From JACCTU01 sp963848525 (GTDB taxonomy: Bacteria; Actinomycetota; Thermoleophilia; Gaiellales; Gaiellaceae): a stretch of DNA of 64,000 bases. Shown here one piece after another: positions 37,053 to 45,787 of this stretch. Made by a program: the position numbers and the translations under genes. Each line of letters starts with the position of its first letter. Position 1 is the first letter of the stretch. The notes below the pieces were generated by a model that searched no databases, was not told where the DNA came from, and worked only from the letters and a program-made list of their open reading frames with translations. The DNA lies in the NCBI GenBank assembly GCA_963848525.1, contig CAWKDZ010000002.1, forward strand, positions 124,001 to 188,000. The letters run 5' to 3'.

Positions 37053-37505
37053 CTACGTGCCGACGACCTGGACGACCCAGCGCCGGTCGCGCTCGCGGTC
37101 GAGCTCGAGGAACAGCACCCGCTGCCACGTCCCGAGCTGGAGTCGGCCGTCGGCGACCGGGACCGATTCACCCGCAGACCCGAGCAGCATCGACATGCAG
37201 TGCGAGTGGCCGTTGCCGAACTCGAGGTCCTCCTCGCAGATGTTCTCCGTCCGCTTCGCTCTGTCGTCGTGCGCGTAGTACTCGGTGCGCGGCACGAGCC
37301 GCTTCAGCAGCGTGGCGAAGTCCTCCAGGAAACCCTGCTCGAACTCGTTGACGCGAACGCAGCAGGTCGTGTGCGGCGAGTAGACGCACGCGATCCCGTC
37401 GGTGATCCCGCTCTCGCGCACGGCCTCGTTGACCTCGTCGGTGATGTCTCGGACGCTCAGCCCTCCGGACGTCCGGAACCGCGACTCCCGCTGGAAAACC
37501 TTCAC
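37053..37505 (-). CDS. YjbQ-family protein (secondary thiamine-phosphate synthase)
   Basis: The 150-residue protein has the UPF0047/YjbQ pattern: TSGGLSVRDITDEVNEAV, then YSPHTTCCVRVNE with the conserved His, HDD, FGNGHSHCMSMLLGSAGESVPVADGRLQLGTWQRVLFLELD. The family is linked to weak thiamine phosphate synthase activity, and the physiological role is not settled. GTG 37505 follows TAGGAT (37519-37514) at eight bases. It is convergent with the SDR gene (three bases apart) and divergent from the next gene. Confidence 0.9.
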   Translation of the reverse strand: MKVFQRESRFRTSGGLSVRDITDEVNEAVRESGITDGIACVYSPHTTCCVRVNEFEQGFLEDFATLLKRLVPRTEYYAHDDRAKRTENICEEDLEFGNGHSHCMSMLLGSAGESVPVADGRLQLGTWQRVLFLELDRERDRRWVVQVVGT

Positions 37506-37558
37506 CGCGCGGCATCCTAGCGTCGGCCACAATAGGCCGACGGAGTAGGGTCGGACGG

Positions 37559-38017
37559 ATGGTGAAGGGGCGCGGCCCGAGCGCGATCGCTCTCTGCGCG
37601 CTCGCGCTGGCCGTGGGCGCCGGGCTCTGGCAGCTGCCGTCCAACTTCCGCCGAGTGATCGACGAAGTGCGCGGACTTCAATCGAAGAGTGCGCTCGAGC
37701 GACGGTTCGCGGTGGCGCGCGGCGTGGACATCGATACGCGCTTCTTGGTCGAGGCGGAGCGGCTGATCCCGGCGGAGGGCCGGTACGCCGTCGTCACCGG
37801 CCCCAACGTGAGGACCGGGAACCCGGTCACGCTCGACGCCGTTGCCCCCTTCGCGGGCAACTGGCTCCTACCCAGGCGGCGCGTGCTCGACCCGGCCGAG
37901 GCCGACTGGGTGCTCTCGTACGGCGGGGACCTGCATGCCCTCGGGCTCGAGTATGCGCGGATCGTCGAGGTCACGGACGGCATCGAGCTGGGGGAGGTGA
38001 CGCGGCCTGATGCGTGA
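37559..38017 (+). CDS. Single-pass membrane protein of unknown function
   Basis: The 152-residue protein has one N-terminal membrane segment (AIALCALALAVGAGLWQLPS) and a soluble domain with FLVEAERLIPAEGRYAVVTGPN, then GNWLLPRRRVLDPAEADWVLSYGGD. No named domain is recognised. ATG 37559 lies seven bases after TAGGGT (37546-37551). Its end overlaps the ATG of the GT-C-like gene by eight bases, so both probably act in one envelope polysaccharide process. Confidence 0.72.
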   Translation: MVKGRGPSAIALCALALAVGAGLWQLPSNFRRVIDEVRGLQSKSALERRFAVARGVDIDTRFLVEAERLIPAEGRYAVVTGPNVRTGNPVTLDAVAPFAGNWLLPRRRVLDPAEADWVLSYGGDLHALGLEYARIVEVTDGIELGEVTRPDA

Positions 38018-39392
38018 GTGGCTCGGCTTGCTGGCCTTGAACGCCGTGTTCCTCGGCGTGGGCACGGCGTTGCTCGCCGGGCTCGGTCTCGTCCGCGAGA
38101 GCGCGGCCGCGCTTCGATTCGCCGGCCTCTCGCTCGTCGTCGGATGGGCCGCCGTCGGGCTCGCAGGCTCCTACGCGCTCATGCTCGGCGCGCGCCTGTC
38201 GGTGCCCGAGGTCGTCTTCCTAGCCGTGCTGCTCGCCGCACTCGGGCTCCTGGCGTCGCGACGCGTACCCCCGTACGTGAGGCGTCCGCGCTCCTTTCCC
38301 GCCTGGCCGTTCGAACGGATCGCGGTGTGGGCGGGCGCGCTCGTCCTCGCCGGGTATCTCGAGCTGCTGTTCCTGCGGGCCCGCCTCGCAGAGCCGGGTC
38401 GCTGGGACACCTGGGCGTTCTGGATCCCGAAAGCGAAGAGCATCGTCTACTTCGACGGTCTCGACACCGGGCCGGGCGGTTTCACCAGCTACGCCAACCC
38501 TGACTACCCGCCGCTCCAGCCGACTCTCGAGGCGATCGTCTTCCGTGGCATCGGCGAGGTGGACACGGGAGCGTTGGTCGTCCAGCATTGGGTCGTTGCG
38601 GCGGCGTTCTTCGGGGCCGTCGCGGCGCTCCTGTCCGATCGCGTCCGGCCGGCCATCCTCTGGCCGTCGCTCGCGGTGACGGCGCTGCTCCCGAGCCTCG
38701 GCTTGCTCGTCGGGTCGTCCCTCGCCGACGAGCCGATCGCGCTGCTCTTCGCGCTCGCGGGCGTGTGCGGCGCGCTCTGGCTCATCGAGCGCGAGCTTCG
38801 CTTCCTCGCACTCGCGGCGTTCTTGCTCGCCACCGCCGCCCTCCTCAAGAACGAGGGGCTGATGCTCGCGCTCGTGTTGTTCGTCCTCCTGGGCGCGCTC
38901 ACGCACCCCCGCTCGTGGCGACGACTGGTCCCTCTTGCCGCGCTCCCGATCCTTGCGGTCCTTCCGTGGCGGCTCTGGCTGGACGCGCACGACGTCCCGG
39001 CGGGCGACGCTCTTCGCCTCGGCGACCTCGTCCGACTGGAGTACCTGCTCGACCGTAGCGACCGCCTCGGGACAGCCTTGCGCGAACTGCCGCCGTACGT
39101 CTTCGACTTCGACCGCTCGCTGCTGACGGTGCCGCTCGTGATCGTGGTCGCGCTGGCTCTCGCCGGCCGCCGGCCCGCGCTCTCCGTCTACACCGTCGGC
39201 ACGCTCCTCTTCGGCTTCCTCGGCTTCGCGACGGTCTACTGGGCAAGCGCGTACCCACTCGACTGGTACATCGACACGACTGCCGACCGCGTCCTGACGT
39301 CGCTCGTCCTCTTCGCGTCCGCCCTCTTCCCGCTGCTCGTCGCGGAGGCGGTCGACACAGCGCGTTACTCTGATGGCGAGTCGGGCCTGTAG
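38010..39392 (+). CDS. Polytopic membrane protein resembling GT-C glycosyltransferases
   Basis: The 460-residue protein has about 11 hydrophobic segments. A non-membrane loop after the third segment contains RWDTWAFWIPKAKSIVYFDGLD and YANPDYPPLQPTLEAIVF. That DxW/aromatic pattern and the following DPYPP-like block resemble the first loop of ArnT/PMT-type glycosyltransferases that use polyprenyl-phosphate sugars. The assignment is by layout and not certain. The start ATG 38010 overlaps the previous gene. Its TAG stop at 39390-39392 lies inside the following tRNA gene. Confidence 0.72.
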   Translation: MREWLGLLALNAVFLGVGTALLAGLGLVRESAAALRFAGLSLVVGWAAVGLAGSYALMLGARLSVPEVVFLAVLLAALGLLASRRVPPYVRRPRSFPAWPFERIAVWAGALVLAGYLELLFLRARLAEPGRWDTWAFWIPKAKSIVYFDGLDTGPGGFTSYANPDYPPLQPTLEAIVFRGIGEVDTGALVVQHWVVAAAFFGAVAALLSDRVRPAILWPSLAVTALLPSLGLLVGSSLADEPIALLFALAGVCGALWLIERELRFLALAAFLLATAALLKNEGLMLALVLFVLLGALTHPRSWRRLVPLAALPILAVLPWRLWLDAHDVPAGDALRLGDLVRLEYLLDRSDRLGTALRELPPYVFDFDRSLLTVPLVIVVALALAGRRPALSVYTVGTLLFGFLGFATVYWASAYPLDWYIDTTADRVLTSLVLFASALFPLLVAEAVDTARYSDGESGL

Positions 39393-39455
39393 CTCAGTGG
39401 TCAGAGCAGCGGACTCATAATCCGTCGGTCCCAGGTTCGAATCCTGGCGGGCCCA
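39383..39455 (+). tRNA. tRNA with CAT anticodon, probably tRNA-Ile2
   Basis: The 73-base gene folds with acceptor GGGCCTG/CGGGCCC, anticodon stem GCGGA/TCCGT and loop CTCATAA. T stem CCAGG-TTCGAAT-CCTGG and discriminator A at 39455 follow; CCA is not encoded. CAT is read by initiator Met, elongator Met or lysidine-modified Ile2. Acceptor bases C4 and C5 paired to G are the pattern recognised by TilS in Ile2 tRNAs of E. coli and B. subtilis and differ from usual elongator Met, so Ile2 is preferred. The first ten bases overlap the previous CDS. Confidence 0.93.
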
Positions 39456-39522
39456 TCCCCGAGCGCAACAGTCCGCGGACTCGCGACGCGTGACTCCCCG
39501 AGCCCCTTGTAGGCTGAGCCGG

Positions 39523-39918
39523 ATGACGAACCGGCCGCTGCCACTGATCCTGGCGCGCGAGTTCGCCGCGAACGTCGCGACGCCGTTCCTCGTGCTCGAC
39601 TCGGAAGGGACGCTCGTCTTCTTCAACGAGCGAGCCGAGGAGATCATCGGCTCGACCTGGGCCGAGTTCGGCGAGCTGCCCGAGGACGAGTGGCGCTCCC
39701 GCCTGCAGGTCGAGCGCCTCGACGGAACGCCGGTCGCGAACGACGAGACGCCGTCGGCTCTCGCGCGTCGTGAGCATCGCCCGGTCCAGGAGACGCTCGT
39801 CTACGTCCCGGCCGACGGCAGACGGCTGACGCTGTCGGTGACGGCGACCCCGATCCTCGGACGCGAAGACGAGCTCGTCGGCGTCTTCCTCCTCTTCTGG
39901 GAGGTCGCGCAGGAGTGA
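39523..39918 (+). CDS. PAS-domain protein
   Basis: The 131-residue protein is a single PAS domain: ATPFLVLDSEGTLVFFNERAEEIIGSTWAEFGELP, then RLQVERLDGTPVANDETPSALARR, and the closing strands LTLSVTATPILGREDELVGVFLLFWEV. No output domain is attached. ATG 39523 lies seven bases after TAGGCT (39510-39515). Its stop overlaps the start of the metallo-hydrolase gene (GTGA), so the sensor and enzyme are made together. Confidence 0.87.
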   Translation: MTNRPLPLILAREFAANVATPFLVLDSEGTLVFFNERAEEIIGSTWAEFGELPEDEWRSRLQVERLDGTPVANDETPSALARREHRPVQETLVYVPADGRRLTLSVTATPILGREDELVGVFLLFWEVAQE

Positions 39919-40775
39919 GAGCGACCGTCTGGGGCTGTCGTGGCTCGCTGGCCACACCGGGACCCGAGACGGTCGTGTACGGCGGCAACACGTCTTGCCT
40001 GTCGCTCGAGCTGTCCGACGGAACGCCTGTCGTCCTCGACGCAGGCACCGGCATCCTCCGCCTCGGCGCCGAGCTCGCGAAGGCGGCCTCGCGTCCGATC
40101 CATCTCCTCCTCACACACTTGCACTTCGACCACATCGAAGGCCTCGGCATGTTCGCGCCGCTGTGGATGGCCGACCGGGAGATCCACTTCTGGGGGCCGC
40201 CGTCGCCGGTCGCCGGCCTCTCAGAACGGATCGCGCGCTACTTCTCGCCGCCGCTGTTCCCGATCCAGCTGTCCGAGGTGCCAGCGCAGCTCGTCTTCCA
40301 CGACCTGCCCGAGCAGTTTCGCGTGGGCTCGTCCGAGGTGCTCGCGCTCCCCGTATCGCATCGCGGGCCGACCGTCGGCTACCGCGTCACGGACGGCGGC
40401 GACACGCTCGCGTACCTCCCCGACCACGAGCCGTACCTCGGTTACGAGCCGGGCGAAGTCGAGCCGGACTGGCTGTCGGGATACGGTCTGGCGGAACGCG
40501 CGGGCACGCTCGTCCACGACGCGCAGTACTTCGAGGACGATTACCCCGACCGACGCGGGTTCGGTCATTCGAGCGTCGCGCACGCGGTCGCGTTCGCGCG
40601 AGCGTGCGAAGCCGAACGGCTCGTGCTCTTCCATCACGACCCGACGCACTCGGACGCCGATCTCGAGCGCAAGGGAGCCCGGGCCCGCGAGCTCTGGGGC
40701 GACGAAGGCCACCCGCCGGAACTCGCGCGCGACAGAATGCAGCTCGAGGTCAAGCCGCGAACGCCGGCGTTCTAG
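39915..40775 (+). CDS. Metallo-beta-lactamase-fold hydrolase
   Basis: The 286-residue protein has RATVWGCRGSLATPGPETVVYGGNTSC, then LDAGTGI and the metal motif LLTHLHFDHIEGL near residue 67. PVSHRGPTVGYRV, AYLPDHEP and VHDAQYFEDDYPDRRGFGHSS with later His/Asp ligands follow. The layout is that of cyclic-nucleotide or phosphodiester-type MBL enzymes (PhnP/RNase Z-like relatives). The substrate is unknown. GTG 39915 overlaps the PAS gene stop, which suggests the PAS protein senses a cue that sets the enzyme's activity. Confidence 0.87.
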   Translation: MRATVWGCRGSLATPGPETVVYGGNTSCLSLELSDGTPVVLDAGTGILRLGAELAKAASRPIHLLLTHLHFDHIEGLGMFAPLWMADREIHFWGPPSPVAGLSERIARYFSPPLFPIQLSEVPAQLVFHDLPEQFRVGSSEVLALPVSHRGPTVGYRVTDGGDTLAYLPDHEPYLGYEPGEVEPDWLSGYGLAERAGTLVHDAQYFEDDYPDRRGFGHSSVAHAVAFARACEAERLVLFHHDPTHSDADLERKGARARELWGDEGHPPELARDRMQLEVKPRTPAF

Positions 40776-41530
40776 CCGCGCTCGGCAGCGCGCAGGCCCG
40801 TCACGGCCCAGTACGTGAACAGCACCGCCAGCGGCACGGCGAGCCCGAACGCGAGCAGGACGCCCGACCCCTCGCCGGCCAGCAGGCTGCGGCCGCCTTC
40901 GAGCATCGCCGTGAACGGGTTCACGCTCGCGACGGAGTGAATCCACCCCTCGAGCAGCGCGAGCGGCACGAAGACGGGTGCCATGAACAGCAGCAGGAAG
41001 ATCGGCAGCTGCATGATCGGTCCCGCCTGGGTCGAGCGCACCCGGAACGCCACACCCGCGGCCCAGAGCAGGCCGATCACGCTGACGATCAAGCCCAGCA
41101 ACAGCAGCGCGAACAGCTCTAGCGGACCGCCGAGCACGTTCATGCCGAGCAGGAGCGCGGTCACGAACACGACGGTGATGTTGAACATCCAGCGGACCAG
41201 CGTCGCGAGCGCGTAGCCGACGATGATCCCGTTCCGGTTCGGTGCGGCGACCAGCAGCCTGCGCGCGAAGCCGCGGTCGAAGTCGTGCGCGATGTTGAAG
41301 CCGGTGAAGACTCCACCCATCGCCGCGGACTGCAGCAGCACGAACGCGAACTGGAAGGCCGTGTACCCGGCGGGGTAGTCGAAGCCGGGCACCTGCTCGA
41401 CGCGCCCGAGCGCGCCGGCGAAGCCGATGAAGAAGATCAGGGGAAAGAGCAGCGCGGGGAGGAGGAACGCCGGCATGGTCAGGGCCTTGTAGATCACCCG
41501 CCACGCGACCGCGAGTGCGACGGAGATCAT
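40772..41530 (-). CDS. ABC-2 type permease (second subunit)
   Basis: The 252-residue protein has six hydrophobic segments and the ABC2_membrane pattern: AFLLPALLFPLIFFIGFAGALGRV, then NIAHDFDRGFARRLLVAAPNRNGIIVGY, MAPVFVPLALLEGWIHSVASVNPFTAMLEGGRSLL. It forms the membrane part of an exporter with the two upstream genes. ATG 41530 overlaps the previous stop. Its 3' end overlaps the convergent MBL gene by four bases. Confidence 0.9.
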   Translation of the reverse strand: MISVALAVAWRVIYKALTMPAFLLPALLFPLIFFIGFAGALGRVEQVPGFDYPAGYTAFQFAFVLLQSAAMGGVFTGFNIAHDFDRGFARRLLVAAPNRNGIIVGYALATLVRWMFNITVVFVTALLLGMNVLGGPLELFALLLLGLIVSVIGLLWAAGVAFRVRSTQAGPIMQLPIFLLLFMAPVFVPLALLEGWIHSVASVNPFTAMLEGGRSLLAGEGSGVLLAFGLAVPLAVLFTYWAVTGLRAAERG

Positions 41531-42300
41531 GTGCGCGTCAGCCTCACCCGGAACGCGGCGGCCGACAGCGTCAGCGCGAACGCGATCACGACGAGCGCCG
41601 TTCCGAACCCGAGCGCGAGGGCGAGCAGGTCCCACCCCCAGATCGCGAGGCTGCGCAGCCCCTCGATCAGGTACGAGACCGGGTTCACCGTCGCGATCCA
41701 GCGGAACCACTCGGAGTCGATCAGGTTGCGCGGCATGTTCATCGACGAGAGAAAGAAGGCGACGAAGAAGAGCGGGAACATTCCCTGGACGCCGTCGCTC
41801 GAGCCTGTACGGAGCGCGATCGTCATGCCGATCGCGCCGAACGCGATCGCGATCAGCGCCGCGAGCCCGAAGAGCACGGGAATCCCGGGCCAGCCTGCCT
41901 CGAACTCGGCACCCGCGGCGACGGCGGCGACGAAATAGATCGAGAACTGGACCATCGCCATCGCGACGGCGCCCGCGAGGTTCCCGAGCATGATCGCGAC
42001 CCCGCGCGCGGGGGTCAGCGCGAGCCGGTTCAGGAACCCGGTCTCGATGTCTCGCCCCAGCTCGACCCCGGAGTTGATCGCGGTGAAGAGCGCGCCGTGC
42101 ACGAATGGGATGATCATCATGAAGTCGAGGAACGAGTCGTCCGGAAAGCCCGGCAGCGAGTCCGCGCGGTTGAGGCCGCTCGCGATCACGGCGAGGAAGA
42201 CGAGCGGGAACGCCAGCGCGAAGAAGAGCTGCCCGGGCTGGCGCAGCGAGCGGAGAAACGCCCGCGCGCCGAGCACCGCGATCTGCCCGACCGTCGTCAC
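41527..42300 (-). CDS. ABC-2 type permease (first subunit)
   Basis: The 257-residue protein has six hydrophobic segments and pattern QPGQLFFALAFPLVFLAVIASGLNRADS, then ELGRDIETGFLNRLALTPARGVAIMLGN, FLSSMNMPRNLIDSEWFRWIATVNPVSYLIEGLRSL. It pairs with the second permease and the ATPase encoded just upstream. GTG 42300 overlaps the ATPase stop by four bases. The exported compound is not known; drug or lipid export is usual for MarR-linked systems. Confidence 0.9.
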   Translation of the reverse strand: MTTVGQIAVLGARAFLRSLRQPGQLFFALAFPLVFLAVIASGLNRADSLPGFPDDSFLDFMMIIPFVHGALFTAINSGVELGRDIETGFLNRLALTPARGVAIMLGNLAGAVAMAMVQFSIYFVAAVAAGAEFEAGWPGIPVLFGLAALIAIAFGAIGMTIALRTGSSDGVQGMFPLFFVAFFLSSMNMPRNLIDSEWFRWIATVNPVSYLIEGLRSLAIWGWDLLALALGFGTALVVIAFALTLSAAAFRVRLTRT

Positions 42301-43262
42301 GCGCCGATGGGCTGCGGTTCCGCTTCGGCTTGGCCCTCGAGCCGGTGGCCGGTCTTCGCGAGGAAGACGTCGTCGAGCGAGGGTGCGTCGAGCTCGAGGT
42401 GCTCGGCCCGGAGCGACTCCGCGTCGAGCGCACGCACGACGTCGACGAGGTCGTAGCCGCGCTCGAGCCGGATCGCGAGGCTGCCCGGGTTCCCCTCGAC
42501 CGGCTCGCCGAAGTCAGCGAGCGCGTCGACGAAACGCCCGCGCTCGTCGGGGTCGGCGGGGACCACCTGCACCGTGGGCCGTCCGATCTCCGCCTTCAGC
42601 GCGGCCGGCGTTCCCTCCGCGACGATGTGGCCGTGGTCGATGATCCCGACCCGGTCGGCGAGCACATCGGCTTCTTCCAGATATTGAGTGGTGAGGAAGA
42701 CCGTCACGTCCTCTTCCCTCGCGAGGCGGGCCACCTCGGCCCAGAGCGCGTTGCGACTCTGCGGGTCGAGGCCGGTCGTCGGCTCGTCGAGGAAGAGGAT
42801 CGAGGGACGGTGCATGAGCGCGAGGGCGAGGTCGAGCCGGCGCTTCATCCCGCCGGAGTACGTCTTCACCTTGCGGCCGGCTGCTTCGGAGAGGCCGACG
42901 CGCTCGAGCAGCTCGCCGCCGCGCCGCCGCCGCTCGGCCCGCGACAGGCCGTGCAGCGCGCCCTGGAGGCGCATGTGGTCGTTCCCGCTCAGGAAGGGGT
43001 CAAGCGCGGCCTCCTGGAGCGCTGCGCCGATCGTCTTGCGCACCTTCGGGCCGTCCTTGACGACGTCGAAGCCGCCGACCGTGGCGCGGCCGCCCGAGGG
43101 CGGCAGGAGCGTCGTCAGGATGTGCACGGTCGTCGACTTCCCGGCCCCGTTGGGCCCGAGGAAGCCGTAGATCTCGCCCGTCGCAACTTCGAGGTCGATC
43201 CCGTCGACCGCGCGGATCTCCTTGAACTCGCGGACGAGCTCCTCTGCGCGGATCGCGGCCAC
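42297..43262 (-). CDS. ABC transporter ATP-binding protein (DrrA-like)
   Basis: The 321-residue protein has Walker A LGPNGAGKSTTV, Q-loop ALQEAALDPFL, signature YSGGMKRRLDLA, Walker B ILFLDEPTTGLDPQSR and H-loop region VFLTTQYLEEAD. A C-terminal domain as in DrrA-type drug exporters follows (SLRAEHLELDAPSLDDVFLAKTGHRL). GTG 43262 lies seven bases from TACGTT (43275-43270) without Shine-Dalgarno. The codons for TTQYLEEAD (around 42670-42695) are unusually AT-rich. It is divergent from the MarR gene. Confidence 0.92.
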   Translation of the reverse strand: MAAIRAEELVREFKEIRAVDGIDLEVATGEIYGFLGPNGAGKSTTVHILTTLLPPSGGRATVGGFDVVKDGPKVRKTIGAALQEAALDPFLSGNDHMRLQGALHGLSRAERRRRGGELLERVGLSEAAGRKVKTYSGGMKRRLDLALALMHRPSILFLDEPTTGLDPQSRNALWAEVARLAREEDVTVFLTTQYLEEADVLADRVGIIDHGHIVAEGTPAALKAEIGRPTVQVVPADPDERGRFVDALADFGEPVEGNPGSLAIRLERGYDLVDVVRALDAESLRAEHLELDAPSLDDVFLAKTGHRLEGQAEAEPQPIGA

Positions 43263-43306
43263 GAACAGAAACGTAGCCGTCGTGAGGCATACTTGAGAGA
43301 GCAACG

Positions 43307-43777
43307 ATGAGCCTCACTGCCTCCGAGACGAGGACCGAGCTCGCCCCTTGGGTGAGCTTTCTGCGCGCCCACGCGACGGTCATCCGCGAGCTCTCGGCCG
43401 AGCTCGTGGCCGCGCACGGGCTGACGATCAACGACTACGAGGTGCTCCTGCGCCTCTCCCGGGCGCCGGACCGGCGCATGCGGCGGGTCGACCTCGCCCA
43501 GGAGGTCCTCCTCTCGCCTTCGGGGATCACGCGGCTCCTCGGAGGGCTCGAACAAGCCGGGCTGGTCGAGCGCGCGGCCTGCGACTCGGACGCGCGCGTG
43601 GTGTACGCGCAGCTCACGCCGGCGGGCAGCGCGAAGCTGCGCGCGGCGGCCAAGACGCACGTCGCCGGGATCAACCGCATCTTCCTCGACCGTTTCGACG
43701 AGCAGGAGCAAGAGGCGCTCGCGGAGCTGCTCGGGCGGCTCTCGCCGCCGGGCGACGACGCTTGCGAGCCTGAGTAG
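43307..43777 (+). CDS. MarR-family transcriptional regulator
   Basis: The 156-residue protein has the winged helix of MarR: LTINDYEVLLRLSRAPDRRMRRVDLAQEVLLSPSGITRLLGGLEQAGLVERAACDSDARVVYAQLTPAGSAKL. Helical dimerisation ends complete it. It lies 44 bases from the divergent ABC exporter operon and is expected to repress it and itself. ATG 43307 is preceded by a GAGAGAG purine run. It ends ten bases before pdxS. Confidence 0.92.
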   Translation: MSLTASETRTELAPWVSFLRAHATVIRELSAELVAAHGLTINDYEVLLRLSRAPDRRMRRVDLAQEVLLSPSGITRLLGGLEQAGLVERAACDSDARVVYAQLTPAGSAKLRAAAKTHVAGINRIFLDRFDEQEQEALAELLGRLSPPGDDACEPE

Positions 43778-43787
43778 ACTGACCGCG

Positions 43788-44672
43788 ATGCTCGAGCTGG
43801 GCACGATGCGGGTCAAGACCGGCCTCGCCGAGATGCTGAAGGGCGGCGTGATCATGGACGTGGTCAACGCCGAGCACGCGCGCATCGCCGAGGACGCGGG
43901 CGCCGTGGCGGTGATGGCGCTCGAGCGCGTTCCCGCCGACATCCGCGTCGAGGGCGGCGTCGCGCGCATGTCCGACCCGGAGAAGATCCGCGAGATCCAG
44001 GAGGCGGTCACGATCCCCGTGATGGCGAAGTGTCGGATCGGGCACTTCGTCGAGGCGCAGATCCTCGAGGCCCTCGAGGTCGACTACGTCGACGAGTCCG
44101 AGGTGCTCACGCCCGCCGACCTCGAGCACCACGTCGACAAGTGGAGGTTCGACATTCCGTTCGTGTGCGGCTGCACCAACCTCGGCGAAGCGCTGCGGAG
44201 GATCGGCGAAGGGGCGGCGATGATCCGCACGAAGGGCGAAGCGGGCACGGGCGACATCGTCAACGCGGTCACGCACATGCGCGCGGTCTTCGGCGGCATC
44301 CGGCGGCTCCGCTCGCTGCGCGACGAGGAGCTCTACTCGGAGGCGAAGGAGCTCCGCGCCCCGTACGAGCTCGTCAAGTGGGTCGCGGAGAACGGTCGCC
44401 TGCCGGTCGTCACGTTCACGGCGGGCGGGATCGCGACGCCGGCGGACGCCGCGCTCTGCATGCAGCTCGGCGCGGACGGCGTCTTCGTCGGCTCCGGCAT
44501 CTTCAAGTCGGGTGACCCAGAGACGCGCGCGAAGGCGATCGTCGAGGCGACGACGCACTTCGAGGACGCCAAGGTGCTCGCCGATGTCTCCGCGGGGCTG
44601 GGCGATCCCATGGTCGGGATCTCCGCCGCCTCGCTGCTCGACGCCGATCGGCTCGAAGTCCGCGGCTGGTGA
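43788..44672 (+). CDS. pdxS: Pyridoxal 5'-phosphate synthase lyase subunit PdxS
   Basis: PdxS makes PLP from ribose 5-phosphate, glyceraldehyde 3-phosphate and ammonia supplied by PdxT. The 294-residue protein has the two catalytic lysines at the normal places, K81 (MAKCRIGH) and K149 (MIRTKGEAGTG). It also has VIMDVVNAEHARIAEDAGAVAVMALERVP and PVVTFTAGGIATPADAALCMQLGADGVFVGSGIFKS. ATG 43788 lies seven bases after TAGACT (43775-43780), indicating a leaderless message. The stop overlaps the start of the oxidoreductase gene that separates it from pdxT. Confidence 0.97.
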   Translation: MLELGTMRVKTGLAEMLKGGVIMDVVNAEHARIAEDAGAVAVMALERVPADIRVEGGVARMSDPEKIREIQEAVTIPVMAKCRIGHFVEAQILEALEVDYVDESEVLTPADLEHHVDKWRFDIPFVCGCTNLGEALRRIGEGAAMIRTKGEAGTGDIVNAVTHMRAVFGGIRRLRSLRDEELYSEAKELRAPYELVKWVAENGRLPVVTFTAGGIATPADAALCMQLGADGVFVGSGIFKSGDPETRAKAIVEATTHFEDAKVLADVSAGLGDPMVGISAASLLDADRLEVRGW

Positions 44673-45749
44673 ACGTGGGGGGGCCCGAGGTTCCCCCACA
44701 AGGCGTCACGATCGAGGAGCTGCGGCTCGCGACGCGGAACCACGGGATGCCGCTCGAGGCGCTGCGCTATCCGCTCACGCCGGTCGGGCTCCACTACGTC
44801 CTCGTCCACTACGACATCCCCTTCGTCGATCCCGCCCGTTGGCGCCTGCACGTGACGGGGCGGGTCGGGCGCGAGCTCGCGTTCTCGCTCGACGAGATCC
44901 GGAGCCGTCCGCGCGTGCGCATCCAGGTGACGATGGAGTGCGCCGGGAACGGCCGGGCGCTGCTCGAGCCTCGTCCGCTCAGCCAGCCGTGGCTCGTCGA
45001 GGCGGTGGGAACCGCCGAGTGGGGCGGGACGCCGCTTCGCGAGCTCCTCGAGGAGGCGGGTCCGCTTGCGGACGCGGTGGAGGTCCTCTTCACCGGCCTC
45101 GATCGCGGCGTCGAAGGGAGAGGTCGAGCAACGTTTCGAGCGGAGCCTGCCGCTCGCCGAGGCGCTCCGCGAGGAGGTGCTCGTCGCCTACGAGCTCAAC
45201 GGCGAGCCCCTACCGCCGCAGCACGGCTATCCGCTTCGGCTCGTCGCCCCGGGGTGGTACGGCATGACGAACGTGAAGTGGCTCGAGCGGATCACGCTGC
45301 TCGACCGGCCGTTCACGGGCTACCAGCAGCGCACGAGCTATCGGCTCCGGCAAGAGCCAGACGAGGAGGGCGAGGCGCTCACGCGCATGCTTCCGCGCGC
45401 GTTGATGATCCCACCCGGGATCCCCGAGTTCTCGTCCCGGGAGCGCTTCGTCGAGCGCGGGCCGTGCCTGATCGAGGGGCGGGCGTGGTCGGGGTTCGGG
45501 CCGGTCGTCCGCGTCGAGGTGAGCGCCGACGGCGGCGCGACCTGGCGCGACGCCGAGCTGGACGAGCCGCCCTCGCCGTGGGCTTGGGCGGCGTGGAGGT
45601 GCGAGCTGGAACTCGCGCGTCCCGGACCGTGTGAGCTCGTTTGCCGCGCGAACGACGCCGCCGGGAACGTCCAGCCGCTCGAGTCGTCCTGGAACGTCGG
45701 CGGCTACGCGAACAACGCGGTGCAGCGGGTCGCCGTCACCGTCGGCTGA
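44669..45749 (+). CDS. Sulfite-oxidase-family molybdopterin oxidoreductase, one frameshift
   Basis: Corrected for one extra base the protein has 359 residues. It has the molybdopterin-binding pattern with the Mo-ligand Cys in VTMECAGNGRALLEP. TAEWGGTPLRELLEEAG and LAYELNGEPLPPQHGYPLRLVAPGWYGMTNVKWLERI-like blocks follow, then a C-terminal dimerisation domain (RVEVSADGGATWRDAEL, ANDAAGNVQPLESSWN). No haem domain or signal peptide is seen. The frame breaks at 45118-45119 inside GGGAGAGG. GTG 44669 overlaps the pdxS stop. Its place between pdxS and pdxT is unusual. Confidence 0.88.
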
Positions 45750-45787
45750 TCCTCAGCCGAGTCCGCCTAACTGCTGTAATCGAGGGC

